A stretch of 30,763 nt of DNA from Chara braunii (GCA_003427395.1 BFEA01000186.1:1662567-1693329); one strand, 5' to 3'; shown: positions 1 through 12,495, numbered from the stretch's first letter. The notes: generated from the letters alone by a model not told the origin. Numbers and translations: made by a program.

Positions 1-344
1 GGTTACATTAGGAAGACATTTAAACAATGGGCGGACAAAGAGCGGGACCACTAGGGGGAATGCGCACTGTGTGTGCGTTTCTGTGAGAGAGAGAAAAATC
101 GTTAGAGTGGAGGTCGCCTTTTAATCAATAAATAAATGTTTCGATAGATAGATAGATAGATAGGTAGATGGATAAATAGATAGATAGATAGATAGATAGG
201 TAGACACGTAGATATTATATAAATTGGGAACTCGTGACAAAGACAGATAAACATATATGTTAATGACAGTTAAAAAGCGAGATTTTCGCAGGTATTCGAA
301 TTTTAAGAACTCAAACTTTATACGACTTTTAATCGGTATAATAT
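1..344. other. Non-coding stretch with GATA microsatellite
   Basis: No gene is visible. The stretch is AT-rich, with an imperfect (GATA)n tract from about 143 to 206, interrupted by GGTA and GGATAA variants. A short GAGAGAGA run lies near 86-94. Confidence 0.8.
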
Positions 345-1194
345 TTGTTTATAATTTTAATATTTTTTGTCGCCGTTTGCTTATCAGGAGTTTTTGGAAA
401 GGGAAATAACATAAGAAAGTGCACCTTCCTCATTTCGAACATGTCTTCTAAAGGGGTTTCAGAGATATCGTTTAGGTGCGGCGGGCAACCATATATACAA
501 TTGATGACTATTGTTGACGAAGTTATGGGTAAATGGGTAGAGGGAAATGATTCGTTGCCATCACAGGGAGACCTTCGATATTTTCTCGAAGGTGTTCGCC
601 ATCTCGCGGAAGAGGGTCAAAAACATTTAGATACTTATTATACAACACTTCGAAAGCTAGAGAATGAAAATGAGATGTTAGGAGATGACATTCAATTTAT
701 GAACGACTAAATGAAAGAGCGTAACGTACATCTCAAACATTGGGAGAATCGAGTGTGGAAAAAAAATTTGGAAAAAGTAGGCGTTTTGAAGCCTTCCGTG
801 CGTTGTGATGGAGGACCGAAAGAAGGTGATCGTCAAATAGATAAGCCGGAGTGTTCACCGTGTCTTCATGTCTACAAACATGGTACGAGTACGTCTTCTC
901 CTCGTCGGAATTCGACTTTGACACCTTGCATTGAAGAACATTTGTGTATCTTATAAGGATGTTGGCCTAGCAGCGAAGAGGAAACTCAAGAAAGCGTTTT
1001 TGATCAAGAGCCAAAAAAAAAAAGATTTACTTCTTTATTCCACAGATACTCTTCAACATTTTAATCGTCTCTTAGATGTTGATACTTCAGCGGTCTCAAC
1101 ATCCTTTTTTCGAGAGACTTCTCACGAAATCAACTTGCGGGATAGGACGATAGATCTCATAGAAGCGTTGAAGGTATATGTTGCGCAACAATGA
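345..1194 (+). pseudogene. Decayed reading frame, unknown function, coiled-coil-like
   Basis: I do not recognise this protein. A plausible start is the ATG at 441 (MSSKGVSEISF); the upstream part of the frame is hydrophobic and may be intronic or leader sequence. From about 560 to 780 the frame is rich in Leu, Glu and Lys with heptad-like spacing (HLAEEGQKHLDTYYTTLRKL), suggesting a coiled coil. The frame crosses TAA at 708-710 and TAA at 954-956. It then shifts by one base in the A11 run at 1013-1023 and continues as LQHFNRLLDVDTSAV to the TGA at 1192-1194. A PKKK basic patch sits just before the shift. AAG/GTATAT near 1169 is a possible splice donor. It may be the 5' part of the gene that continues at 1436, but the reading phase does not join cleanly at the obvious splice sites. 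Confidence 0.5.
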
Positions 1195-1435
1195 GGTTAA
1201 GGAGCAGAACATCTCATTTATCATCGTTCCTTTCCCTTTTGTCGTTATTTATGTATTTTTTTTTTCCATATATATATATATTTTTATTAGATCTCTCTCT
1301 CTCTCTCAGTATTTGAATTCATGTTTTTCCTCTATAGATAAGATTCAGATGATTGACATGTTTTATCCTATATTTTGTTTTTCCATCCTCTTAATTTTTT
1401 AATTGTGATTTTGGTGGGCAGGACTTTCACCAACT
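1195..1435. other. T-rich spacer, possible intron
   Basis: This is a T-rich stretch with a short CT repeat, lying between two coding-like frames on the same strand. It ends with TTTTGGTGGGCAG, which resembles a 3' splice site. The proposed donor near 1169 and acceptor near 1421 do not give a continuous frame, so the intron call is tentative. Confidence 0.35.
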
Positions 1436-2942
1436 GTGATCGCACATTTTTCGATGTCTGGTGGGTTATCCGTTCAGCCAATAGATGTGCGTCCATTTTG
1501 TGAAGCACGTGGTTGTCCTCGTTGTATTCCTATTTCTAAGAATGTAAAGAAGCATCGACCACTTACGTACAAAAATGAGGTTGTCAACTGGGAGTCCGGA
1601 TGCTTACAACCTGGGAAGTATGAGGACAATTTTTGCTATGCCTTTAATTGTCGTGAGGGTTGGGTGTCTCTGGGCACAATCCCAGAGAAGGGTTATTTCA
1701 TGTTCACATATTGCATTGTCTTGGATCGTGTCGTCCGGATGAATCCAGATGTTACATATGGGGAAGGATTGATGAATGTGGCTGCTCGAATTCATCAATT
1801 CTTACATAAGAAAGGAATGTTGAGACTCAATGAATTTTTTTATGACACACTCCAATCGCAAGTGAAATGAACTTTGGGAAATACACCGGTGGAGGAAGTA
1901 CCCGCTGAGGACTTCAGAAGAGACCCTCGATATGGGTGGGTGCCATTTGAAATACCTTTCAAGGGTCCCAAGGTAGTTATTAAGGTATTTGATCTTGCGA
2001 GGAATACTTGGGAGGCTGTCTACAGTGGTGGGGAATTGTTGTCCATAAAATTTGTTAGAAATCAGGATTTGAATTGGTATTTTCCGAAACCGGAAAACGA
2101 TTTTGTCATGAGAGAGTTTTCTGAATGTCATCTGTTTTCCGATCTTCGTGTCAGCATGTCTGACGCACAGGGCAAATGTGATCGTTATAATTCCTTACTG
2201 GATTGTGCGTGAGACCCTCTCACTCGTTCTAAAGAGGATGAGATCAACAGTGATGTTTCTAAGAAGATCGTAGACCGTAACAGGTTTGATGATGCGAACA
2301 AAAATTGGGGCTATCATGTTAATTGGGTTGAGCGAAAGTTACATCCAACGAAATTGGACGATGGCAGCTTGCGGGGACAACAACTTTTGGATACCACTTG
2401 GTTACATCCCTCTAGTGTTATTGGACCATTTTTATTTCCTTGTGTTTTTTTTGAAGGTCTTGTTGTCTAATCCATCAGAAGGCGATATTCTTGTATGTGA
2501 AAAGCATGCAAGTGAATGCTTGGAGAAAATCCCTAAGGCTCAAAGATAAATGTTTAGTGGCGCATACGATGACTTGTTTGATGATAACTTTTGGAAAGTC
2601 ATTGGCTCTTCTGATTATTCTCCATAGGGAGACTCCATTGACAAAATTCTTCCAGACAATGTGAGGAAGTCGACATTTTTCTGATGGGTGTCGTTGGTAT
2701 GTCCTATAAGTTTTGAGGATTCCAGATTTCATTTGACGTTTTATGATCCTCTAAATATTCCTTTCGACTTGACATATGAAAATGGTCTGCTAGTGTGCAT
2801 TCGACCACCTCGTATGCAGAATGCCGAGTTGAGGAACATTTTGCCATAGTTGGGAACCAGTCGACAAACATCGGAGTTTATGAGTTGCGAGAGACCGATA
2901 CCTCCAGTGTTTTCCAAGAAACCTGAAACGAAAAAAAAAAAA
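1436..2942 (+). pseudogene. Long decayed reading frame upstream of histone-fold domain
   Basis: I do not recognise this roughly 500-residue protein. Cys-rich segments occur early (EARGCPRCIPIS), followed by alternating aromatic and charged stretches. The frame from 1436 is broken by TGA at 1868-1870 and TGA at 2210-2212. Reading continues sensibly on both sides of each, so they look like former sense codons. At the T8 run 2445-2452 the frame shifts by one base and continues through TAA 2547, TAG 2625, TGA 2682 and TAG 2847. It reaches a Lys-rich tract (KKPETKKKK) at the A12 run 2931-2942, where another one-base shift leads into the histone-fold segment. This suggests one large protein with a C-terminal histone fold. 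All three homopolymer shifts in this part of the window equal one extra base, so slippage or assembly error is possible. Confidence 0.55.
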
Positions 2943-2943
2943 G

Positions 2944-3345
2944 AGGAGAAAAGTTCCGGGCATGGCCGCTCTCCAAGAGGTCAGACAATTGCAGAAAATT
3001 GATCTTCCGGTGTTTCAAAAAATATCATTCTATCGTTTGGTTCGTGAGATCACTGAAGACTTCAAGGAAGACTTGCGTATGCAACTACTTGCTCTTCTAA
3101 TATTGCAGAAAGCCTTGGAGCATTGGCTTGTTCAGATATTTGAGGATGCAATCACTGTCGCATCTTGTGCAAATCGAGTGAAAGTTATTCCGAAGGATAT
3201 GCACACTGTCATTGTTTTACGACGTGATGGATTTTCAAGCGAATTCCACGGCAAGGTTCCCTTTCCTAAGATGCTGAGTTTTGAGAGGAAGAAAGTGCAG
3301 AATGCTGCAAGAAGAAAGGCGAAGATGCCCACAAAGTCTAATTGA
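2944..3345 (+). CDS. Histone H3-fold domain (H3-like variant)
   Basis: This is an open frame ending at TGA 3343-3345; the first ATG is at 2962. It aligns without gaps to the globular part of histone H3. ALQEVRQLQK matches the alpha-N helix ALREIRRYQK. RLVREITEDFKEDLR matches RLVREIAQDFKTDLR (alpha-1 and loop 1). LVQIFED matches LVGLFED, and RVKVIPKDM matches RVTIMPKDI. The preceding KRRKVPG corresponds to the RPG before alpha-N. Loop 1 has the canonical H3 length, not the longer one common in CENP-A/cenH3. The modifiable H3 tail is absent and replaced by a Lys-rich linker, and there is a basic C-terminal extension of about 30 residues. In the family this fold pairs with H4 in nucleosomes; here that role is inferred. 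The domain has no internal stop, unlike its surroundings. It is probably the C-terminus of the frame that starts at 1436. Confidence 0.82.
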   Translation, partial: RRKVPGMAALQEVRQLQKIDLPVFQKISFYRLVREITEDFKEDLRMQLLALLILQKALEHWLVQIFEDAITVASCANRVKVIPKDMHTVIVLRRDGFSSEFHGKVPFPKMLSFERKKVQNAARRKAKMPTKSN

Positions 3346-4139
3346 ACAAGTTAGATAAATTTTGCATTTCCGTTAAAAACAAAAGGAATTCTAGTATTCT
3401 CCGGAGATACTTGTGTTCAGCAAAAACAATGTAGGTTGTGTGGTGGTACTCGATGTTGAACTTGGTGTTAATGAGGAAGTTTTCATTTGAATAGGAAGTT
3501 CAGATCTGCACACTAGCTATACGATATGTAGAGCGCCGTTTATACAATTTTCGCAAGTTGTTGACATTTAGGATGATGATACAGTATAGTCTAGTACTTT
3601 AAAGCGGTGTGACACGTTTTGACGCAGACAGCAAGCACAAATATGTACAATTGCCATAGTAGATTTACAGCGGTGTTCTAAGTGGTTAGAAAACGTGTTT
3701 TTGTTTTGGGAAACACTTAGATGCTTGATGTATAATCCTAGTAGAAACTTGTGGAGTGCGCGGTAACAGAATATGAATAAACTTGCTGTTGTATGACGAG
3801 TTTTGAAGTGTGCATAAGTCACAGGGGATTCAGAGTGGTATTGCTTGTATTTGACTCCTTTGCGAACATCTTTGCAACGTAATACAACATATTATGCAGA
3901 TCTGTTTTTGACAATGTGTAGAGCGGAGTCGTTTAACAATGTTTGTCTTTACAATGCTTCAAAAATTTTCAAGACTTAACCGCCACAAATTTTAATAATG
4001 AAACCTCAAAAGTTTGTCTTGGCTTTAATGCTTATACTTGGTAATCATCTTATTATTTTTTCATTTCAATGCTCGTTTTGTGTGTAATGTGTTTTTCCTT
4101 TCATAGTTTTTTTCAAACCTTCACACATAATGAGGGACC
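3346..4139. other. Non-coding stretch, nothing recognised
   Basis: Stops are frequent in all frames and there is no repeat structure I can support. It is probably the 3' flank or decayed remainder of the preceding gene block. Confidence 0.6.
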
Positions 4140-5370
<1,231 letters not shown>

Positions 5371-5519
5371 AAAAATTGTCTGACAAATTAAATATATTGT
5401 GTGTTTTTACGAAAATATAATATCTTATATGCGTCGTATAATTTTTTTTTTTTTTTTTGTATAAATATAAAGTTCATTCACATCTATATAAAGATATGGA
5501 TATGACGTCTGACTAATGC

Positions 5520-7284
5520 AGAAGAGCATGCGGCATAGTCCTCAAGTATGCAAAAAAACGTGACGACTGGAAGAACGAAGATGAGTTGAAGATGTTGAAG
5601 GATCGCATACCTTCCTACTTCGATGCGCGTGTTGATATTTCAAAAACGTTGGAGAGGAATGTCGAGATGATTCCTCATGTATTAGCTTTCCTTGACAAAA
5701 TGAAGAATGATTTATTACGCAAAGTAACGGGTGTGTCAGCCACAGGATGCGAAGTCATATCTCATCAGTTTAAGGATCTGGAAATGTGGCTTTTCAAAGA
5801 AGAAGACATCACTAAGGAGAAAACACGTGTGGGTGAAAGTTATGACGAACGATGCTGGAAAGGGAACGTCAAAGCAAAGGCGGTAACTCATGATTATTTT
5901 TTAAATAATCAGGAAGACGTTTTAAAGATGATAGTTGTTGACATGTTCGTTGTCGTGAATTTATGACAGAAATGTCAGAAAGAGTCTGTGCATTCAGTTT
6001 GCGAGTTACCATAACTGTTGGTCGATGGTGAAGAGTATATTTTACTTTCACAATATATTTGAGGATCTCGCAATGTGACTTTTCAAAGAAGAAGACGTCA
6101 CTAAGGAGAAAACACGTGTGGGTGAAAGTTATGACGAACGATGCTGGAAAGGCAACGTCAAAGCAAAGGCAGTAGCTTATGATTATTTTTTAAATAATCA
6201 AGAAGACGTTTTAAAGATGATAGTTGTTGATGTGTTAGCTATGGTGAATTTACGACACAAATGTCAAAAATAGTCTGTGCATTCAGTTTGCGAATTACCA
6301 TGCCTGATAGCCGATGGTGAAGAGTATATTATACTTTCATGGTGGATGGATTTGTTGCCATCAACGAGACGTGGACAGTTTTCTTTTACTTTGTTGGTCC
6401 ATGTGATTGAGACATTGGAAGCAACGCACGGTTTGTTGGCTGTTGATAAACTAGGCTGCATGGATGATACATTTTCGTCAGCGCCAGAAGACGCTTTGGT
6501 GAACACATTAAATTTGTTAGCGAAATCATTCCATTCTGTTGATTTGTCAACTGTTGTCAACGAACTTTGGGAGTCAATGCAATTGGAGTGTGAAAAAATA
6601 GATGTTTTTTACAGTTCGACAACAAACTGGGATGCTGAAAATTATATGAATGAGAACAGTGGTGGGATTCAGCAGACAGATCAAGAAACACCTTTAGCAT
6701 GTGTCGATTTTGCTATTCAATATAAATTCAAGGGTCCGGTAGCCATGGAACTTGCGGATGTCGAGGGAGGAGGAGAAAATTGTGGTGCAGATGACGAAGA
6801 CGGCAACGATGAAGAAACGCTCGGTGATTTTTGGTATGCGCATGCTGACAAGTGTTCAGATCCTGAAAAAAAATGGTGTCTAACAATTTTGCGACTTGCG
6901 TCAATATTTGTATTTTGTCCACCATCGATGCTCGTCGTTTGCACGGACATTTCATGTGAAGGTCATTTGCAATTCAATTTTTTGTCAGCACTGTCTTTCC
7001 TCCATCCCAAAGGAAGGGATCTTTCAAAAGGAGGAAAAAAATGGAATGTGTTAGTTAATCGCAGCTTAGTCATTTCTGCGTCGAAGGATTGCGATGGGGC
7101 ATTAAGACTTCTCATACAAGGAGGAGAGTTTGTTTCTCGTGGTATTGAGACAGGAAGAAACGCTTTGGAGAGTTGTTCGATGATGCGATTTTTACATGGT
7201 GTCAGGGACGACGAGTTGAAGGATGAATTTGAAAAGGGTAGCGTTACTGGCGGCACTCAGAAAAAACAGAGGGGGCAAGATTAG
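5520..7284 (+). pseudogene. Unknown gene with 289-bp internal duplication; 3' 335 codons intact
   Basis: I do not recognise the protein. The frame opens at 5517 after a TAA and reads ACGIVLKYAKKRDDWKNEDE onward to 5964, where a TGA interrupts it. A tandem duplication (5773-6050 and 6062-6339) repeats about 93 codons. The 289-bp period also shifts the frame, and the second copy leads directly into the open frame ending with TAG at 7282-7284. The second copy has nonsense codons at 6076 (TGA where copy 1 has TGG) and 6271 (TAG where copy 1 has GAG). The open part has no ATG near its 5' end, so it is the tail of the same gene. It contains an acidic tract (EGGGENCGADDEDGNDEE, about codons 163-180), Cys residues and a Lys/Gln-rich end. 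Its neighbour on the opposite strand is the Ulp1-like protease, tail to tail. Confidence 0.6.
5773..6339. repeat. Tandem direct duplication, period 289 bp
   Basis: Copy 1 is 5773-6050 and copy 2 is 6062-6339, separated by 11 bases. They are nearly identical over 278 bp. Differences include TGG versus TGA (5787/6076), TGA versus CGA (5964/6253) and GAG versus TAG (5982/6271), so each copy has acquired its own nonsense changes. Confidence 0.92.
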
Positions 7285-7511
7285 CAACGAAGAGCGGTTG
7301 TGACATAGGTTTACAAAAGAGAAGTTTGAGGAGTATGAGAAGAGAGACACATATGTTTTGATCAGAAGACAATGTCTGAAGTATGCATTCTTGAAACTCT
7401 ACTGATGGTTTCATGTTACTCTTATTTGTGTTTAATGTGAAGACATCGAGTCGTGTTCATGTTGTGTTGTACAAATTTTTGTCATTCGGTAAACAATTTG
7501 TACATTTTTTG

Positions 7512-9113
7512 TTAAAGGTTGTCATAAAAAATAAGATGTGTTTTTTTCTCTTCTCTTCTGAGCGTGAATAATTTCTTGTATCGATCGACTGTTTGTTTTA
7601 CAGAAAGATGAAGTATTGCTTTGAACTCTTCAGTTGTATGCGATGAAGGCATATTCGGATAAATATCTGTCAAAGCCTTAATCATGACTTGGCGATGCTC
7701 GGATGGTTTACGTGTGAAGAAATGTTTGCACACTTCTTCTATTTCTTTCCTCGTTGCACAGACACTCCTACACTCTCCAAGACTCTCAAGTATGCTCTCT
7801 ATATTTCTGCATACCATTACACCACAATCATTGTAGTTACGTTGTTGTTGACAATGTACACTATCAATGAACTTCACGCCTTCGCTGACAATTTCATTCC
7901 AAGCCCGCTTCAACCGTTGTGCAGTGATGTCGACACCTTGTGCGAACATTGTTGCCATGTGCTCGTAGAACAGGTACACCATCGATGGATCAAAATTCGG
8001 TCTCCCCAAATTCGCTTTAGAGTCCATGTGGAATATTGCGTACGTATCTTAGCGAGTCAGATCTGGGTCCTCCAACAGTTCATCAATGTCGATGAATATC
8101 AGAACCGTGTAATGATTTTGAAGATCGATTCGAGCTATAACTACCTCGTTCTCCCACAATGTTGACACTCCCTTCCTTCTCGTTTTATAAATGTCTTTTA
8201 CGACTTCGACATCGGGAGGGCAACTGACATCCACATCGTTGTGTGTGTTATATATCTTGCTATACCACAACATTGATGCCACTTCCATGCTCAAAAGATT
8301 GTTGCCTAGTTTCATTACTGATTCGTATACATATTAACTGTAAAAGTCAATAATATTTGTAGTCAACCACCTCGTCGGTCCCAAGCACTCAACATCTTCC
8401 ATCCTGATAATGAAAGACTCTGTGTGGGAGGAACGTCACTTGAAAGAAAAATATTTTATAACTATAGTCTCACTTAGAAGTGGTAACGTTCGATCCTCAA
8501 ACCGAAGATGTTCATCCTCATCAATGTCTTGCGACCCTTTGTCCACATCAACTGCAATGTTTGATGAAATTTTTTCACATGCAGGTGAACATACAAGACT
8601 CGTACTTCCCAAGTTTATTTCCCCGCTTTTCTCGTTTTGTACCCTTCTTTTAATATCATTTATCATTTTTCCATCATTTGTTATATCGATGTCCACCATC
8701 TCCGCTTCTGTTTGAAGATAATTATCATCCATCATTTTCGACACCTTCCCACTGTCATTCATATGATCTTCCACCTTCTCTGGTATATCATTTAATGTGA
8801 CGCTCGATGACATCCTCACCTTCTTAGTTGTATATTCTATATAATGCTCCATGTTACACGACACTTGGTTCTCCGCAGTCATTGTATGCTCGTCATCGAC
8901 TCTTGGAGCGTGTACATATTCACAGGCTTGTTGTGAACCACTTGACCTCTTTCCGACATTTTCACGCATACGCGCTCCGAGTGCACTTGGAGCTAAATGA
9001 AGAGGTAAAAGTCCCCAAGCGTCAACTGATAAGCTCAACAGAAGACGACGATACAATTATTTGATCTCTTCTTCTGATAACATATCATCCTGAACATTGG
9101 ATGTTGCCCTCAT
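7512..9113 (-). pseudogene. Ulp1/SENP-type (C48) cysteine protease, transposon-associated
   Basis: One uninterrupted phase runs from an ATG at 9113 (MRATSNVQDDMLSEEEIK) to the stop at 7512. It has four in-frame nonsense codons (TAA 9057, TGA 8436, TAA 8334, TAA 8049) and no frameshift. The C-terminal 270 residues are a Ulp1 peptidase. ECLGPTRWLTTNIIDFY matches the usual L-x-G-x-W-L-N-D entry motif. NHYTVLIFID (His codon 8112-8114) is the catalytic His strand, with Tyr replacing the usual Trp. HMDSK (Asp 8022-8024) is the catalytic Asp. CQQQRNYNDCGVMV carries the oxyanion Gln and nucleophile Cys (7824-7826). The family cleaves SUMO/ubiquitin-like isopeptides, and copies are common cargo in plant and fungal DNA transposons. 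The N-terminal 250 residues are Asp/Glu-rich and unrecognised. Every stop is one C-to-T step from CAA or CGA. All catalytic residues are preserved. Confidence 0.9.
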
Positions 9114-9229
9114 GTTTCTCTCCTTTATCTCTCCCACACATTTCAGATTTCATCATTTTCCTCTTTTTAATACACCACAATTTAACTTTTTCTTCCCCTT
9201 GTCCGTTTTCGCTGATTTGTTCTCTTTGT

Positions 9230-10704
9230 TCAGGTGCGAATTCTGTTGTTCTCGACTTTCACTTGTTGAATGTTCCTCCTATCGTTGAGCCTTTTGATCT
9301 GCACTTTTACGAACGACTTGTAGAAAGTTTTCAAGCCTTCAATCATAGATTCGAATATTCCATGGTCTACAGTATGCATCATATCCGGTTGCAGTGCAAT
9401 GTGGTAATCAAACATGATATCGTTGTTGAAACGACTTTGATAAAAACCCCAAAGACCATTAACAGGTATGTCGTGGTGCATTCGTCATTCTTTGGCGAGA
9501 TCTAACGCTTGATCACGCATTGACACATCTAAATCTTGATGAATGTGATGCAAAACATTGCGATCCGCATTCTCTGTTCTCAATAATTCGCTGCAATCAA
9601 TGTGCTCGTGAAGTTTGTTTGTAGGCACTATGCACATGGGACACCGTTCGTTTTTCACGAGTGACAGGAGACATCTTTCACGATGATCTTGTATATAATT
9701 TAACAACACAGGATGAACCGTTATATTTCCGTATCGTGGTAGATGCATTTGCATTCCATCATAGGAAGCTGTTTTTTCATCCTCGAAGATGATCGAAAGA
9801 TTTTTGTGAAAAAGACAACGCTTGCGACGAACGAACGCAGGCGCCCGACTTGTCCATCCCTGAATGTGAAGAAGAGGATGTAAAATTGGGAAGTAAGCAA
9901 GCAGGGTTGCTCGGTCGGGTCTACCAACAATTGATAACATCAAAGGATAGGCGATGGTTTTCATGCAACCATCAACGTGAGTTTTGTCTGAATACAAAGT
10001 AAATGGCATAATATATCTATTTTGTCCATTCTCATCTAAACCTTTTTCGTTTCTAATAACATTTTGTGCGTACCTCCAAAATTTCGCGGATCTTGCGTTT
10101 GTAATCATCAACTCATCGTCATCGACTATCGCATCTGCTTCGAGTATGTAATCAACATCATTGTTATTGCATCTTCAATAAGATTCTTAAATGTGATACC
10201 TCATTTACGTCACCATAAACGAGTTGTTGCCTCTACAGGTCAACTATCGTCCCTCAACTCTGTTTCATTCCATGATGCGTCACCAGATATACCTTCAAAC
10301 CACTTCTTAAAAGTACGACAATTTTTGTACTTTAATTGACTACCATTAAAACGGGGCTGACAAATGACGGGTAGTAAAGCATCTATATCTCCATTTGATA
10401 AACCAAGTCCCCCTCTTGCGGAACACAATACAACTGCGAGCTCAAAATTTGATGAATATTTCTCACCAGGAATACCATCCTCAAGAAGTATGAAATCGTT
10501 TTCTTCATTCTCATCATTGCATCCAGAATCATCAACATTCATTTTATTATTTTCATCATCATCATCTGAAAGTTCAACATCGATCTGTTGTTGGCGAAAC
10601 TGAGCTTGATTATGTATAGTTTCACCCGTACATCCTCTTTACCTGTAAGACTCCATTGTCCTTCTGCATCTAAACCTGCGTCCACAGTCCAGACATGGCT
10701 CCAT
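9230..10704 (-). pseudogene. Plavaka-like (CACTA-related) DNA transposase, decayed
   Basis: The frame starts at ATG 10704 with a zinc-finger-like segment (MEPCLDCGRRFRC then RGCTGET; the usual His is not evident). It crosses TAA at 10639-10641 and continues through an acidic linker (ELSDDDDENNKMNVDD). A cluster of TGA codons follows between about 10242 and 10200, read as Trp if the text is followed (TTRLWWRKWG). It then shifts frame near 10150 and runs as WRYAQNVIRNEKG. Plavaka-type landmarks follow: RYIMPFTLYSDKT (candidate catalytic Asp at 9986-9988), CLLSLVKNERCPMCIVPTNK, and after TGA 9485 the motif ALQPDMMHTVDHGIFESMI, which resembles the PD-LHQ-x-G segment. The C-terminal part of the transposase, including the last acidic catalytic residue, is missing or beyond recognition after 9230. 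No terminal inverted repeats are identified. Confidence 0.75.
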
Positions 10705-11105
10705 TTTGTGTCCACTGACGGTCACGACCCGCAAAATGTATGTTGAAATAATCTTGATTATCACTCATAACTCGACGCAAGAGAACAAGAACGACCTAAA
10801 CTCGAAGCCTCACTGGAGGAAGGTGAGGTGACATCTGCCCGCATTGTAACAAAAATAGGGAAAAATTAATAATAATATATATGAATACAAAATAGCGAAA
10901 TAAAAATCAACATGGTGAGTGGTTAGGTGTGTAAAAACCAAGGAGAACAAACTGGAAAAATATTTTGTGTTTTATTTATAGGTACATATCTAATAACTGA
11001 TGTGATATTTATGTTGCACTGCATGTTATTGTTATGCAGACGAAAACAGTGTAAAAAAATTGGACGGAGAAAAAAGAGTGAACAATATAATCAACAAACT
11101 TTTGA
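10705..11105. other. AT-rich spacer
   Basis: No gene can be supported. A small inverted repeat CCTCAC/GTGAGG lies near 10805-10830. An overlapping - strand open stretch (MSDNQDYFNIHFAG) immediately upstream of the transposase is in another frame and may be leader sequence. Confidence 0.4.
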
Positions 11106-11948
11106 GAGATATTTATAGATAAACAGCACGATAACAAACAAAGGCCAAGGAGTGGAGACCGGCTCGAGATATCACAACATCAACGAGGTTATGGCTTGGA
11201 AGAGGAAGAACGACCATACAAGACATATGCTCAAAGATTAGGAGGTGAAGGTGAAACCAACATCGACAAAGACATGCAAATAGGAAAACGCGACTGCAGA
11301 GTTTCAAGAGACGGCAAAGACGAATTGTGGCGGAGAAATATGATTGAGATGCATGGCGAAGCAAGCAAGCGTAAATTTGATTGCCGTAAAAAAAAACGCA
11401 TCATGAAAACTACATTTGCAGACGAAAAAGAGCTGCACACAAGTTTCTCATAGTCTCGGGCAGCGGTTGCAACCAGTCAGAGTACCACGGGCTCTGCCGC
11501 AACGGCATGTCACACACCCTATGATCTGGATAGCGATGACCGCGCTACCTGCACTGAACCAGTTTTCCATGGAAACAACGAACCTGACGAGGCAGGGGGC
11601 ATCCACCAAAAGGTGGGGGTTGAACAGGAGATGCACTGCTTGAGGCAGCTCCTGTACAGGCACGGCGGGGGATGATGATCCTTCACAATATACCTTCCCA
11701 AGGAAAGCAGTCGAGCTGACTCGAGCAGAGTGATGACGATTGATGATATGGGGACTAACCACAACCTGACCCCCTCTGTGTTGTCGGGGGCTGCCGCTCG
11801 TGAAATGAAGCACCACGGGAAAGAAGACATGCAATGCAAGGAGAATGAGGTACACTGGGTTGATGATGGGACACAATGCGGTTGTGATGATTTTTCTGTC
11901 CCCAAATATGTGTTAACAACAACGATAGTATATAATAATTATCTATAG
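11106..11948 (+). pseudogene. Degenerate reading frame, unknown function
   Basis: One phase is readable from 11106 to TAG 11946-11948, interrupted only by TAG at 11451-11453 and two adjacent TGA codons near 11662-11667. The first part is highly charged (RPYKTYAQRLGGEGETNID, then a KKKR patch). The second part is Ser/Thr-rich, then acidic (TPYDLDSDDRATCTE). The third part has a Cys motif (GTQCGCDDFSV). No family is recognised. Around 11660 an alternative frame (DDDPSQYTFPRKAVELTRAE) also looks coding-like, so a frameshift pair may be present. It lies upstream of, and divergent from, the - strand transposase. Confidence 0.4.
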
Positions 11949-12495
11949 GGCGGTGTTGTGCTTTTCATGTTGATCGAGCAACGATAGTCGTACTTGCAGG
12001 GGATGGGTTGATAAATGAAATTATGCTCCACTGGGGCGTGTTATTGGCCGTAACTTGCACCGCACTGTTGAGGAAAGGGGATGGTTATCATGCTTTACCC
12101 CCATTACTGTCTGTGGTGGAGGGTTTACTTGACGCTTCGTGGAACGCTTCCCATTGTTGGAGTTTACAACATGGTAGATCCGCTCGCACCCTTACAATGT
12201 TCTGAAGATTTTTTGGCTGGCATTAAGTAAGGGGTTCTTGTCAACAACTTGATATACGGTTGAAATGACCCGTACCCATGTGTGCTTTGCGTTCGTTGTC
12301 ACGGTCCCTGCCCGCCCGCCCCCATCCCAATTCCGCATACGTTTTTCGAATTTTGACAACAAATACAATTTTTTATCCACCTGTTAAAAAAAAAATATTA
12401 ACACAAATTTTCTCCCGAATTTTCATCCAATTTCACCTCCCAAATTTTTATTTTTTTCCCACCTGTTTAATTTTTTTTTTTTTTTTTTTTAGCAG
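11949..12495. other. Unassigned stretch ending in A/T-rich homopolymers
   Basis: Short open frames are present but none is convincing. From 12380 the sequence is rich in A and T runs, ending in a T tract directly before the TTAA-ended element. Confidence 0.5.

Noticed and set aside
5505-5522. 3' splice site (CTGACTAATGCAG) before the 5520 frame
   Set aside because: The branch-point-like CTAAT is only a few bases from the AG, too close for normal splicing. It is kept only as a possibility.
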